Below are positions 8,099 through 16,735 of a DNA stretch of 64,000 bases, in pieces. The stretch covers positions 248,001 to 312,000 of the forward strand of contig JNIN01000001.1 in the NCBI GenBank assembly GCA_000702525.1. The letters run 5' to 3'. Both the position numbers and the translations under genes were made by a program. Under the pieces are notes generated by a model that saw nothing but the letters and a program-made list of their open reading frames with translations, was not told the origin of the DNA and ran no database searches. The DNA is from Lachnospiraceae bacterium AC2012 (lineage in GTDB: Bacteria; Bacillota; Clostridia; Lachnospirales; Lachnospiraceae). Positions within the stretch are counted from its first letter, which is position 1. Each line of letters starts with the position of its first letter.

Positions 8099-8989
8099 TT
8101 AGAAGCTGACGGTGTTGGCTCTTCGATCGTAGTAGTATACATGGTCGGAGAGGATATCCTCGTCTTTCACTTCGTCGGTATTTACCTGCTGAACCAGTGC
8201 ATTTAATTCTTCGGTCGTATTGTCGTAATAGGCTGGCAGGAGCAGGACCTCATGAATAGAACTTGGAAGTATGACAATGTCGCTAGAGAATTTTTCGGCG
8301 ACTTGTCGTAATAGTTCTTTATATAAGATGCAGCATGCACCATGCAGCTTGATTGCATTTGTGAGCACATAGAGAGGCATTTCTGAAATCTGTTCTTCTC
8401 GACATTCCTCAGGTAACATTTCATTTAACCAATCCCCCATATTACGAAGGTCATACGGGAGTAGTTTTGGTGTATTCTTTTGTGCGATTCGCATCAGATC
8501 CGAAGTGGATACCTGCCAATGATCTAAATGACAATTGTGAATCAGTATCGATCCATGTCCCGCTTCCGTCTCAGGGAACAGGCATACGAAAACAATGGCT
8601 AGATCCAGATAAGGGATATGCGGAATATCTTTTAATAATTCCCGATTTTTGTCATAGTTAATCAAACGGTAGACGATATGCTCTGACATCTTTTCAAAGT
8701 CATGAAAGATGTCCAGGTCAAGGTGAAGCCCATTCTTGTTCTGATGATATAGATGCAGAATCTCATCCAAAATGAATTTAAAATCAATATGCTCCTGATC
8801 TTCGGCATCATCGTAATAGTGATTGATATAAATAGTAGGTGTGATGGCCACATCTTTTTCATTGATAATGATGGCATCAAGTAATAAGCCATTGTTTTTT
8901 GGTAAAGTCTGTAAGCGAACGGATGCATCCTCTGGGACTGCCGCCGTAACCATTTCTAATATTTTCTTTTTGTAATCTTCGTAATTCAT
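8099..8989 (-). CDS. DUF5688-family protein
   Basis: Soluble protein of unknown function, 296 residues, recognised as DUF5688 from features such as YYDDAEDQEHIDFKFILDEIL, IVYRLINYDKN, LLKDIPHIPYLDLAIVF and the C-terminal VYYYDRRANTVSF. This family is common in multiple copies in Lachnospiraceae. No catalytic motif or membrane segment is seen. The start has AGAAGGAAA just upstream. It is convergent with the OhrR gene and followed upstream by a tRNA locus; context gives no function. Confidence 0.75.
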   Translation of the reverse strand: MNYEDYKKKILEMVTAAVPEDASVRLQTLPKNNGLLLDAIIINEKDVAITPTIYINHYYDDAEDQEHIDFKFILDEILHLYHQNKNGLHLDLDIFHDFEKMSEHIVYRLINYDKNRELLKDIPHIPYLDLAIVFVCLFPETEAGHGSILIHNCHLDHWQVSTSDLMRIAQKNTPKLLPYDLRNMGDWLNEMLPEECREEQISEMPLYVLTNAIKLHGACCILYKELLRQVAEKFSSDIVILPSSIHEVLLLPAYYDNTTEELNALVQQVNTDEVKDEDILSDHVYYYDRRANTVSF

Positions 8990-9112
8990 AAATTTCCTTC
9001 TGATAGAGACGGGGGATCTTAATAAGATAGGTGAACCCTAGAAGATTTGAACAACTTTATCGTAGCATTTCGAGGAAAAGGAAACCAATTAAATAATCGG
9101 GAAGTTTATTAA

Positions 9113-9148
9113 GAAATAAAAAAGCAGCTATGGAAAACCATAACTGCT
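9113..9148 (-). terminator. intrinsic terminator of tRNA-Thr
   Basis: On the minus strand an 11-bp stem (AGCAGTTATGG / CCATAGCTGCT, loop TTTT) is followed by TTTTTTATTT, directly downstream of the tRNA. Confidence 0.9.
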
Positions 9149-9157
9149 ATTTGTCAG

Positions 9158-9230
9158 AGCTCCAAGTCGGACTTGAACCGATGACCCCTTCATTACGAGT
9201 GAAGTGCTCTACCAACTGAGCTATTGGAGC
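9158..9230 (-). tRNA. tRNA-Thr (anticodon CGT)
   Basis: The 73-nt minus-strand sequence folds as a cloverleaf: acceptor GCTCCAA/TTGGAGC, D-arm with AGCTCAGTTGGTAGAGC, anticodon stem CTTCA/TGAAG around loop CTCGTAA (anticodon CGT, reading ACG), and T-arm with GGTTCAAGTCC. CCA is not encoded. It is a single isolated tRNA with its own terminator. Confidence 0.97.
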
Positions 9231-9316
9231 GGACTAGATTATTATAAATAAAATGGTTTCGTTTTTCAATTAGTTTTTTAAAGAAATTTCCAATTTTTAA
9301 TAAGACCAAGAAAAGA

Positions 9317-9344
9317 TTGAGGTTTTATGGTAATATGCTATAAT
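9317..9344 (+). promoter_or_regulatory. sigma-A promoter with extended -10
   Basis: TTGAGG (9317-9322), 16-bp spacer, TGC-TATAAT (-10 at 9339-9344), 35 bp before the GTG of the small membrane protein; probably drives that gene and queH. Confidence 0.7.
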
Positions 9345-9379
9345 AATTTCAGTTTTTGTAGAATCAAAGGAGTAAAACC

Positions 9380-9793
9380 GTGGATACAAAAGAAATGAAA
9401 GCTAGTTTTTCGGAAAAGGGAAAGCAGTTAAAGGAAAAAATGAAAAAGGTAAACGTAAACACAGATTTTGTTAAGAATATAAACAAAGAGTGGTTTGTTG
9501 AAAATAGAAAGGCTTGTATGCTTTCTGCATTTGCAGCCTTATCTTTGGTTATGATTCTGGTGAGCTATTTTGCTTTATCGGTACCTATCGTTGCCGTGTG
9601 TTCTTTCGTGATTTTAGAGACATTGCTTTGTGCTCTTTTAAATAACACACCAATCTGGGTACATTTTGCAGTTCTCGTATTACAGGCTGCGGCAGGCTTC
9701 TATTTTGAAGCAGTGATTTTCATCGTTCTGATGATTGTAATTTATATTGCAGCGTTACTTTTATTATATGTATGGACAAAGGAAGTTAACTAA
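9380..9793 (+). CDS. small membrane protein of unknown function
   Basis: A 137-residue protein with a basic, Lys-rich N-terminus (about 1-45) and three or four hydrophobic segments (about 50-68, 70-88, 93-110, 112-132). I do not recognise the family. It starts at GTG with AAAGGAG upstream. Its TAA overlaps the ATG of queH (TAATG), so the two are translationally coupled, but there is no obvious functional link to queuosine synthesis. Confidence 0.75.
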   Translation: MDTKEMKASFSEKGKQLKEKMKKVNVNTDFVKNINKEWFVENRKACMLSAFAALSLVMILVSYFALSVPIVAVCSFVILETLLCALLNNTPIWVHFAVLVLQAAAGFYFEAVIFIVLMIVIYIAALLLLYVWTKEVN

Positions 9794-10440
9794 TGAATGC
9801 AACCAATTTTCAAAAGGAATTGGATAAGCTCATTGATAGAAATGCGCAGGAAAACCGTGTTCCGACTTTGTTGTTACATAGTTGTTGCGCTCCTTGTAGC
9901 AGTTATGTCTTGGAGTATTTGTCAAAATACTTCAGCATAACTGATTTTTATTACAATCCGAATATTTCTCCGGAAGGGGAATATCGGAGACGTACAGATG
10001 AGATGGAGCGTTTTATCAAGGAGTTTCCGGTAGTGCATGAAGTGACATTTCTAGAAGGGAACTATGACCCGGAGAGATTTTTCTCGGAGGTCAAGGGCCT
10101 AGAGCAGGAGCCGGAAGGTGGAGAGCGGTGTAAAGTCTGCTTTCGAATGCGCCTTGAGGAGGCTGCCAAGATGGCGAAGGAGCTTGGTATGGATTACTTT
10201 GCTACAACGCTTACCATCAGCCCAATGAAGAATGCAGCACTTCTGAATCAGATTGGTGAGGAAGTGGCAGAGATATATGGTGTGACCTATCTTCCTTCGG
10301 ATTTTAAGAAGAAGAATGGATTTAAACGTTCCACCGAATTGTCGAAAGAATATGATCTCTATCGTCAGGATTATTGCGGATGCGTATTTTCCAAGGCAGA
10401 GAGAGAAAGACAAAAACGTGAGATGGAAGCAAATCGCTAA
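9793..10440 (+). CDS. queH: epoxyqueuosine reductase QueH
   Basis: Iron-sulfur enzyme for the last step of queuosine synthesis, reducing epoxyqueuosine in tRNA; a non-homologous replacement of QueG. Visible hallmarks of QueH (formerly DUF208) are the vicinal cysteines C31-C32 in LLLHSCCAPCSS, C113/C116 in ERCKVCFRMR and the C195/C197 pair in YCGCVFS, plus TTLTISPMKN. The 215 residues match the family. The pathway also appears in this window as queA at 35308. The start is coupled to the upstream gene by TAATG. Confidence 0.93.
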   Translation: MNATNFQKELDKLIDRNAQENRVPTLLLHSCCAPCSSYVLEYLSKYFSITDFYYNPNISPEGEYRRRTDEMERFIKEFPVVHEVTFLEGNYDPERFFSEVKGLEQEPEGGERCKVCFRMRLEEAAKMAKELGMDYFATTLTISPMKNAALLNQIGEEVAEIYGVTYLPSDFKKKNGFKRSTELSKEYDLYRQDYCGCVFSKAERERQKREMEANR

Positions 10441-10473
10441 GTCTCGCGCCGTAACATTTCAAATGGAGTCGGC

Positions 10474-10509
10474 AGGAAAAAGGAAAAGAAAAACAGAAAA
10501 GAGGAAAGA
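10474..10509 (+). promoter_or_regulatory. A/G-rich tract upstream of argH
   Basis: About 36 bases of almost only A and G (one C), containing AGGAAAAAGGAAAAGAAAA and ending in GAGGAAAG as the ribosome site. Similar tracts precede argR, asd, leuC and gltA. Confidence 0.5.
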
Positions 10510-10511
10510 TT

Positions 10512-11888
10512 ATGGCACAGTTATGGGGTGGAAGATTCACCAAGGAAACAGACAAACTTGTGTATGCGTTCAATGCATCGATTGGATTTGATCAGAAGTT
10601 TTTGGCGGAGGATATCGCCGGAAGCAGAGCACACGTGAAAATGCTTGCGAAGCAGCGCGTGATTACGGATGTCGAGATGAATGAAATCCTTGCAGGACTC
10701 GATAGCATCGAAAAGGATGTAAACGAGGGCAAGCTTCTTATTACAGACGAATATGAAGACGTGCATTCGTTCGTTGAGGCGAATCTGATTGATCGAATTG
10801 GAGCACCTGGTAAGAAACTTCATACCGGTCGTTCTAGAAATGATCAGGTAGCTCTGGATATGAGACTGTTTATTCGAAAAGAAGTAAAAGAGACGGATGA
10901 GCTTTTAAAGAAGCTTTTGGAAGTTATCCTCTCGATTATGGAAGAACATGTAGATACGATTATGCCTGGATTTACACATCTCCAGAAAGCACAGCCGATT
11001 ACGCTGGCACATCACATGGGTGCTTATTTTGAGATGTTTAAACGAGACAGACTTCGTATGAAGGATATTCATGAAAGAATGAATTATTGTCCGTTGGGAT
11101 CCGGCGCCCTGGCGGGAACAACCTATCCGTTAGATCGTCATTATACAGCGTTTTTATTGGATTTTTACGGACCGACAGAGAATAGCATGGATGGGGTAAG
11201 TGACAGAGATTATCTGATTGAATATCTGGCAGCGCTGTCTACGGTGATGATGCACTTAAGTCGCTTTTCAGAAGAAGTGATTATCTGGAATAGTAATGAA
11301 TATAAATTTGTTGAGATTGACGATGCGTATTCTACCGGCTCTAGCATTATGCCACAGAAGAAAAATCCGGATATCGCGGAATTAGTTCGTGGTAAGACGG
11401 GTAGAGTCTATGGTGCGTTGATGTCACTTCTTACAACGATGAAGGGAATTCCACTCGCATATAATAAAGATATGCAGGAAGATAAAGAATTATCCTTTGA
11501 TGCTATTGACACAACGAAGGGTTGTATCGCATTATTTACAGGTATGCTTTCTACTATGAAGTTTGAAAAGGACAATATGCTAGAAAGCGCAAGACATGGT
11601 TTTACCAATGCGACAGATGCAGCAGATTACCTTGTTAACAAGGGAATGCCATTTCGAGATGCTCATGGGGTAATCGGAGAATTGGTATTATATTGCATCG
11701 ATCATGGCAAAGCGATGGATGACTTATCACTTTCTGAATGGAAAGCAATTTGCCCAATGTTTGAGCAGGATATATATGATGCAATCTCTATGGAGACTTG
11801 TATAAATAAGAGATTGACTGTTGGTGCTCCGGGTCGTCAGGCAATGGCGCAGGAAATTGCATCCTATAAGAAATATTTACAGGAATAG
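10512..11888 (+). CDS. argH: argininosuccinate lyase
   Basis: Cleaves argininosuccinate to arginine and fumarate, the last step of arginine synthesis. It belongs to the fumarase/aspartase superfamily: N-terminal MAQLWGGRFTKETD, the substrate loop GRSRNDQ, and the signature GSSIMPQKKNPD near residues 277-288. The 458 residues are normal. AGAGGAAAG precedes the ATG. It has no arg neighbour here; the gene follows queH at 71 bp and could be expressed from the same transcript or a local promoter. Confidence 0.97.
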   Translation: MAQLWGGRFTKETDKLVYAFNASIGFDQKFLAEDIAGSRAHVKMLAKQRVITDVEMNEILAGLDSIEKDVNEGKLLITDEYEDVHSFVEANLIDRIGAPGKKLHTGRSRNDQVALDMRLFIRKEVKETDELLKKLLEVILSIMEEHVDTIMPGFTHLQKAQPITLAHHMGAYFEMFKRDRLRMKDIHERMNYCPLGSGALAGTTYPLDRHYTAFLLDFYGPTENSMDGVSDRDYLIEYLAALSTVMMHLSRFSEEVIIWNSNEYKFVEIDDAYSTGSSIMPQKKNPDIAELVRGKTGRVYGALMSLLTTMKGIPLAYNKDMQEDKELSFDAIDTTKGCIALFTGMLSTMKFEKDNMLESARHGFTNATDAADYLVNKGMPFRDAHGVIGELVLYCIDHGKAMDDLSLSEWKAICPMFEQDIYDAISMETCINKRLTVGAPGRQAMAQEIASYKKYLQE

Positions 11889-11890
11889 AC

Positions 11891-11919
11891 TTGCTTTTTT
11901 GTCTATACTGTACTATTAT
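11891..11919 (+). promoter_or_regulatory. candidate promoter of asd
   Basis: TTGCTT (11891-11896), 17-bp spacer, TATTAT (11914-11919), giving an ~80-nt leader before asd. Confidence 0.45.
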
Positions 11920-11962
11920 ATTTGACAGACGCACACTTGTTCGTCACAGACGGACACGCGTT

Positions 11963-11989
11963 AGGGAAAAAGAAAAGAAAAAAGAAAAT
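11963..11989 (+). promoter_or_regulatory. A/G-only tract upstream of asd
   Basis: AGGGAAAAAGAAAAGAAAAA-type purine tract between the candidate promoter and the AAGGAG ribosome site. Same class as the tracts before argR, argH, leuC and gltA. Confidence 0.5.
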
Positions 11990-12008
11990 GGTAAGGAGAA
12001 CATGAGAC

Positions 12009-13100
12009 ATGAGTGACAAGTTGAGAGTTGGTGTTTTAGGTGCGACTGGTATGGTTGGACAGAGATTTATTGATCTTTTAAATAACCATCCTTGGTTTGA
12101 AGTGACAACCGTTGCTGCAAGCCCAAGATCTGCTGGCCAGACATATGAGAAGGCAGTAGAAGGTCGTTGGAAGATGGAAAATCCAATTCCAGAATCCGTA
12201 AAAAATCTTGTTGTAAAGAATGTAAATGAAGTAGAAGAAGTAGCTTCTGAAGTAGATTTCGTATTTTCTGCGGTTGATATGTCGAAGGAAGAAATCAAGG
12301 CAATTGAAGAAGCTTATGCGAAGACTGAGACACCGGTTGTATCAAATAATAGTGCGCATAGATGGACAGAAGATGTACCTATGATTGTTCCAGAAATCAA
12401 TCCGGAACATGCAGAGGTAATCGAAGCTCAGAGAAAGAGACTTGGAACAAAGCGTGGTTTTATTGCGGTAAAGCCAAATTGTTCGATTCAGTCCTATGCT
12501 CCTGCACTTACAGCATGGCGCTCATTTGAACCATATGAAGTTGTAGTTTCCACCTATCAGGCGATTTCCGGTGCTGGTAAGACATTTAAGGATTGGCCTG
12601 AGATGGAGGGCAATATTATTCCATTTATCGGTGGAGAGGAAGAAAAGTCAGAGAGAGAACCTCTTCGTATCTGGGGTAAAGTAGAAGATGGTAAGATTGT
12701 TCCATCGGATGAAATAAAGATTACAGCGCAGTGTATCCGTGTACCAATTCTTTATGGTCATACAGCAACTGCTTTTGTAAAATTCAAAAAGAATCCTACC
12801 AAGGAACAGTTAATTGAAGCATTAAAGAACTTTAGCGGCGAACCTCAGAAGTTAAATCTTCCATCTGCGCCAAAGCAGTTTATTCAGTATATGGAAGAAG
12901 AAAACCGTCCACAGGTACAGCTCGATGTTGATTTTGAAAATGGCATGGGCGTATCCATCGGTCGTCTTCGTGAAGACAGTGTTTACGACTATAAATTTGT
13001 TGGATTATCACACAATACCATCAGAGGTGCTGCAGGTGGCGGTGTCTTATGTGCGGAATTGTTAACAGCAAAGAAATATATTACTAAGAAAGAGCAATAA
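12009..13100 (+). CDS. asd: aspartate-semialdehyde dehydrogenase (archaeal/fungal-like type)
   Basis: NADPH-dependent reduction of aspartyl phosphate to aspartate semialdehyde, the branch point for Lys, Thr and Met. It shows the Rossmann motif GVLGATGMVGQRF (8-20), the catalytic cysteine C158 in KPNCSIQ and a C-terminal NAD(P)-domain segment SHNTIRGAAGGGVL. Its 363 residues and sequence style match the archaeal/yeast/Clostridia form rather than the E. coli form. It is monocistronic here, with an upstream purine tract and a strong downstream terminator. Confidence 0.95.
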   Translation: MSDKLRVGVLGATGMVGQRFIDLLNNHPWFEVTTVAASPRSAGQTYEKAVEGRWKMENPIPESVKNLVVKNVNEVEEVASEVDFVFSAVDMSKEEIKAIEEAYAKTETPVVSNNSAHRWTEDVPMIVPEINPEHAEVIEAQRKRLGTKRGFIAVKPNCSIQSYAPALTAWRSFEPYEVVVSTYQAISGAGKTFKDWPEMEGNIIPFIGGEEEKSEREPLRIWGKVEDGKIVPSDEIKITAQCIRVPILYGHTATAFVKFKKNPTKEQLIEALKNFSGEPQKLNLPSAPKQFIQYMEEENRPQVQLDVDFENGMGVSIGRLREDSVYDYKFVGLSHNTIRGAAGGGVLCAELLTAKKYITKKEQ

Positions 13101-13149
13101 ATTATATTTATATTTAACATTGTGCTTTCAAATTTATTTTACTATAATG

Positions 13150-13180
13150 AATATCACGGCGGATGCCGTGATATTTTTTT
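13150..13180 (+). terminator. intrinsic terminator of asd
   Basis: AATATCACGGC / GCCGTGATATT hairpin (loop GGAT) followed by TTTTTTT. Confidence 0.95.
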
Positions 13181-13227
13181 GACTTAAATTATGACAGGGT
13201 TATGTTGGAGACAAAGGGGGCAAAAAG

Positions 13228-14580
13228 TTGGTTTCGAAAAATGCAGAACAGAAGCAATTGGAGCGGCTGTATCAACAAGATGGAAATGCGATGATTCTGC
13301 TTTATGGTTCTATTCGTTCGAATAAGGAACAGTTACTAAAGGACTTTTTAGAGGGAAAACAGGCATTTTATTATCGTGCGAGAAATGCATCGCAGGAGGA
13401 GCAGCTGTATCATTTCCATCAGGAAGTGGAACAGAAATATCATATGCAGATGGAGAAGTCTTATGATGATATTTTTGATCATCTGAGAAGTAAGAATCAG
13501 GAGAAATTCGTCCTTGTCATCGATGAATACCAGAATATTGCAAGACGAGATCCTGCGTGCTTTCAGAGCCTTTTGAAGTTAAAGAAAAAGCGTACCGGCG
13601 GTATTTTTATCATTCTTTGTAATTCGTCTGTTGCATGGACGATGAAGGAGATGGAGGAATGCTGCGGAACAGATTATAAGCAGATCGATGTGACGATGAA
13701 GCTGCAGGATGCAACATTTCTAGATGTCGTTCGTGCATTTCCAAGTTTTAAGGTGGAAGAATGTGTAAAGACTTACGGCATTCTTGGAGGAGTAGACCGC
13801 TATCTGGAATATTGGAATCCGAGAAAATCCATTCGCGATAATATCTGTGAAGTGATTCTCGATGCCAAAGGACCGCTTCATCACGAGGCGGAGGATTTTA
13901 TTGGCTCGGAATTACGGGAATTGTCTGTATATGATACGATTCTGTCTTCGATTGCGCGTGGCAATGAGAAGTTGAATGATCTGCATCAGGATACGGGTTA
14001 TTCCAGAGCAAAAATCAGTGTCTATATGAAGAACCTTGCCGCTTTTGATGTGATTGAGAAGGTGGTGTCCTTCGATACCGGTGGATGGAGTAATGCGAAG
14101 AAGGGTGTATATCGCATCAAGAATCATTTCATCGCATTTTGGTTCCGCTTTGTGTATCCGCACTTGTCAGATTTATATATGATGGAACCGAAAGAGTTTT
14201 ATCAAGCCTATATTGCGAGGGATTTAGATGACTATCTGCGTCGTTATTTTGTGGATGTTTGTCATGAATATCTGTCGCTTCTTAATATGATGGGCAAATT
14301 GCCGATTCATGTGCAGTCTATGGGCACCTGGATTGGTAAGACGGGAACCATCGATGTGGTGGGAGAAGATGATGTGAGAAATCATATCGTCGGCGTATGT
14401 AATTGGGAGAGACCAACCATTACCTATGAACAATATGAAAAATTACAGGAAGATATGGCGCTCGCAAGGATTAAGGCGACGACAATCTACCTGTTTTCTG
14501 CAAAATCCTTTGATCCAAGACTGGTGAAATTAGCATCGGAAGATGAGTCTGTCATTCTTGTAGATATGAAGGAATTATAG
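13228..14580 (+). CDS. DUF234/archaeal-ATPase-like protein with degraded active sites
   Basis: Resembles the AAA-type ATPases with a C-terminal DUF234 region that are common in Clostridia. Residues 24-37 (LLYGSIRSNKEQLL) occupy the P-loop position but lack the GK[T/S] core; only the lysine (K33) remains. The Walker B strand FVLVIDEY (93-100) is intact. The C-terminus keeps the family shape (FWFRFVYPHLSDLY; GTWIGKTGTIDVVG...VGVCNW), but where family members usually have an E-x-K pair (GECKW) this one has GVCNW. ATP use and any nuclease-like activity are therefore doubtful. The start is TTG after AAAGGGGG. It lies 19 bp before topB. Confidence 0.75.
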   Translation: MVSKNAEQKQLERLYQQDGNAMILLYGSIRSNKEQLLKDFLEGKQAFYYRARNASQEEQLYHFHQEVEQKYHMQMEKSYDDIFDHLRSKNQEKFVLVIDEYQNIARRDPACFQSLLKLKKKRTGGIFIILCNSSVAWTMKEMEECCGTDYKQIDVTMKLQDATFLDVVRAFPSFKVEECVKTYGILGGVDRYLEYWNPRKSIRDNICEVILDAKGPLHHEAEDFIGSELRELSVYDTILSSIARGNEKLNDLHQDTGYSRAKISVYMKNLAAFDVIEKVVSFDTGGWSNAKKGVYRIKNHFIAFWFRFVYPHLSDLYMMEPKEFYQAYIARDLDDYLRRYFVDVCHEYLSLLNMMGKLPIHVQSMGTWIGKTGTIDVVGEDDVRNHIVGVCNWERPTITYEQYEKLQEDMALARIKATTIYLFSAKSFDPRLVKLASEDESVILVDMKEL

Positions 14581-14599
14581 AACTAGAATAGGAAGTACT

Positions 14600-16735
14600 A
14601 TGGGCAAATACCTGTTTATTGCCGAGAAACCAAGCGTAGCGCAGCAGTTTGCGGCAGCGTTATCAGAGACGAATATGAAACGCTATGATGGCTACAATGA
14701 GGGAGACAAGATTATTGTTACCTGGTGTGTGGGTCATCTTGTTACGATGAGTTATCCGGAAGTTTATGATGAGAAATATAAGAAATGGCGCTTAGATACG
14801 TTACCATTTCTACCAGAAGAATATAAGTATGAAGTAATCAAGCCGGTTGCGAAACAGTTTGGAATTGTTTCCAAGCTTTTGAATCGTGAAGATGTGGAAC
14901 GAATTTATATCTGTACTGACTCGGGACGAGAGGGAGAATATATCTATCGTCTGGTGCGTCAGATGGCTGGAGTCCATGACAAAGACGAGCGCCGAGTGTG
15001 GATTGATTCGCAGACAGACGAAGAGATTAAGCGCGGAATTAAAGAAGCGAAGGATATCAAAGAATACGATAACCTAAGCGATAGTGCGTATCTTCGTGCG
15101 AAAGAAGATTATCTGATGGGAATCAATTTTTCGCGTCTTCTGTCACTTCGTTATGGCAATGCGGTTGCGAGCTTTATGAATAAGAAATATGTTGCGATTG
15201 CGGTTGGTCGTGTTATGACTTGCGTACTTGGTATGGTAGTAAAGCGCGAGCGAGAGATTCGTGACTTTGTGAAGACGCCGTTCTATCGAGTGATGGCCAA
15301 TACGTCTATCGAAGGCGCGAACTTAAAGATGGAATGGAAGGCGGTTGCCGGTTCGAAATATCTCGATTCTCCACTTCTTTATAAGGAGAATGGGTTCAAA
15401 GAAGAGAAAGATGCGATTCATCTGATTGCTGAGACGATAGGAAAGGATGACGCGGAACTGATCTTTGACGAGGAGAAGAATACACCAGCGGATGAAGTGA
15501 CGGGTGTCATCAAGAAAATCGAGAAGAAGAAAGAGAAAAAGAATGCACCGCTTCTCTATAACCTTGCGGAGATTCAGAATGATTGCTCCAGATTCTTTAA
15601 GATTAGTCCGGATCAGACGTTGAATATCATTCAGGAGCTCTATGAAAAGAAGCTTGTGACGTATCCAAGAACGGATGCGAGAGTTCTTTCAACGGCGATT
15701 TCAAAGGAGATTGATAAGAATATTCGTGGTCTTTTGAATGTTCCGGGTGTGAAGCCTTTCGCGGAGAAGATTTTAGAAGAGAAGCTATACGAAGGCATTG
15801 CAAAGACCAAGTATGTCAATGATAAGCAGATTACGGACCATTATGCGATTATTCCTACAGGACAGGGATTTCGGAACCTACAAGGCTGTAATAAGCTGGT
15901 GATTAATGTATACGAATTGATTGTTCGAAGATTCCTCGCTATTTTTTATCCGGCAGCGATTTATGAAAAGCTTTCGATGACGGTAGAGCGTGAGGGTGAA
16001 TTCTTCTTTGCAAATGATAAATATCTGGTTGATCCGGGATATCTTGCAATCATGGAATATTCCTTTAAGAAGAAAAAGGCCGAAGATGCTTCGGAGGAAG
16101 AAAATGAAGAGGAGAATGCCGAAGAAGAAGAGAATAATCCAAATATGGCAGAGATTATTTCTAAGATAAAAAAAGGCGATGAAGTCACATTTTTATCTAT
16201 GGGCATTCGGGAAGGTGAGACATCACCGCCCAAAAGATATAATTCCGGTTCGATGATTCTGGCCATGGAAAATGCCGGTAAATTAATCGAGGATGAGGAA
16301 TTACGAGAGCAGATTAAGAGTTCTGGTATCGGAACATCTGCGACACGTGCCGGTATTCTTGAGAAACTTGTAAAAAATGAGTATCTTAGCATGAATAAGA
16401 AAACGCAGATTATCACGCCAACATTTTTAGGTGAGATGATCTATGATGTTGTAACGGTGTCGATGCCTTCCATGCTGAATCCCGATTTTACAGCGAGTTG
16501 GGAAAAGGGATTGGGCTATGTATCCGAAGGCGATTTGTCAGCGGATGAATATATGGTAAAACTTGAAAATTATATCCGACAGCGTACAGCGAAAGTCATG
16601 CAGCTGAATAATTCGTATTTGCTTCAGGGACAGTTCCAGAAGATATCGCAGTTTTATAAGAATACTGCAACGAAGAATGCTGCAGCGAAGAAGTCCAGTA
16701 AGAAGAAAGAGGTTGTAAAAGATGGAAAACTGTAA
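14600..16735 (+). CDS. topB: DNA topoisomerase III (type IA)
   Basis: Type IA topoisomerase that passes single strands to decatenate DNA. The N-terminal TOPRIM domain starts FIAEKPSVAQQFA and includes TDSGREGEYI (metal-binding DxD-type region); the catalytic tyrosine is Y355 in LVTYPRTDARV. The 711 residues match the TopB class. A Glu-rich insertion (about 495-520) and a Lys-rich C-terminus are seen. The 3' end overlaps the next gene by 14 bp. TopB copies can be plasmid- or ICE-borne, but nothing mobile is seen nearby, so this looks chromosomal. Confidence 0.93.
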   Translation: MGKYLFIAEKPSVAQQFAAALSETNMKRYDGYNEGDKIIVTWCVGHLVTMSYPEVYDEKYKKWRLDTLPFLPEEYKYEVIKPVAKQFGIVSKLLNREDVERIYICTDSGREGEYIYRLVRQMAGVHDKDERRVWIDSQTDEEIKRGIKEAKDIKEYDNLSDSAYLRAKEDYLMGINFSRLLSLRYGNAVASFMNKKYVAIAVGRVMTCVLGMVVKREREIRDFVKTPFYRVMANTSIEGANLKMEWKAVAGSKYLDSPLLYKENGFKEEKDAIHLIAETIGKDDAELIFDEEKNTPADEVTGVIKKIEKKKEKKNAPLLYNLAEIQNDCSRFFKISPDQTLNIIQELYEKKLVTYPRTDARVLSTAISKEIDKNIRGLLNVPGVKPFAEKILEEKLYEGIAKTKYVNDKQITDHYAIIPTGQGFRNLQGCNKLVINVYELIVRRFLAIFYPAAIYEKLSMTVEREGEFFFANDKYLVDPGYLAIMEYSFKKKKAEDASEEENEEENAEEEENNPNMAEIISKIKKGDEVTFLSMGIREGETSPPKRYNSGSMILAMENAGKLIEDEELREQIKSSGIGTSATRAGILEKLVKNEYLSMNKKTQIITPTFLGEMIYDVVTVSMPSMLNPDFTASWEKGLGYVSEGDLSADEYMVKLENYIRQRTAKVMQLNNSYLLQGQFQKISQFYKNTATKNAAAKKSSKKKEVVKDGKL

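Noticed and set aside
11922-11927. TTGACA before asd
   Set aside because: No -10-like hexamer at 16-19 bp; TTGCTT/TATTAT just upstream fits better.
13228-14580. Possible defence-system ATPase next to topB
   Set aside because: No partner nuclease, helicase or transferase gene beside it and its active sites are degraded; no support for a defence island.
15961-16416. 151-residue open frame opposite topB
   Set aside because: Ser/Phe-rich shadow of the Glu/Lys-rich topB frame; no ribosome site and no family resemblance.
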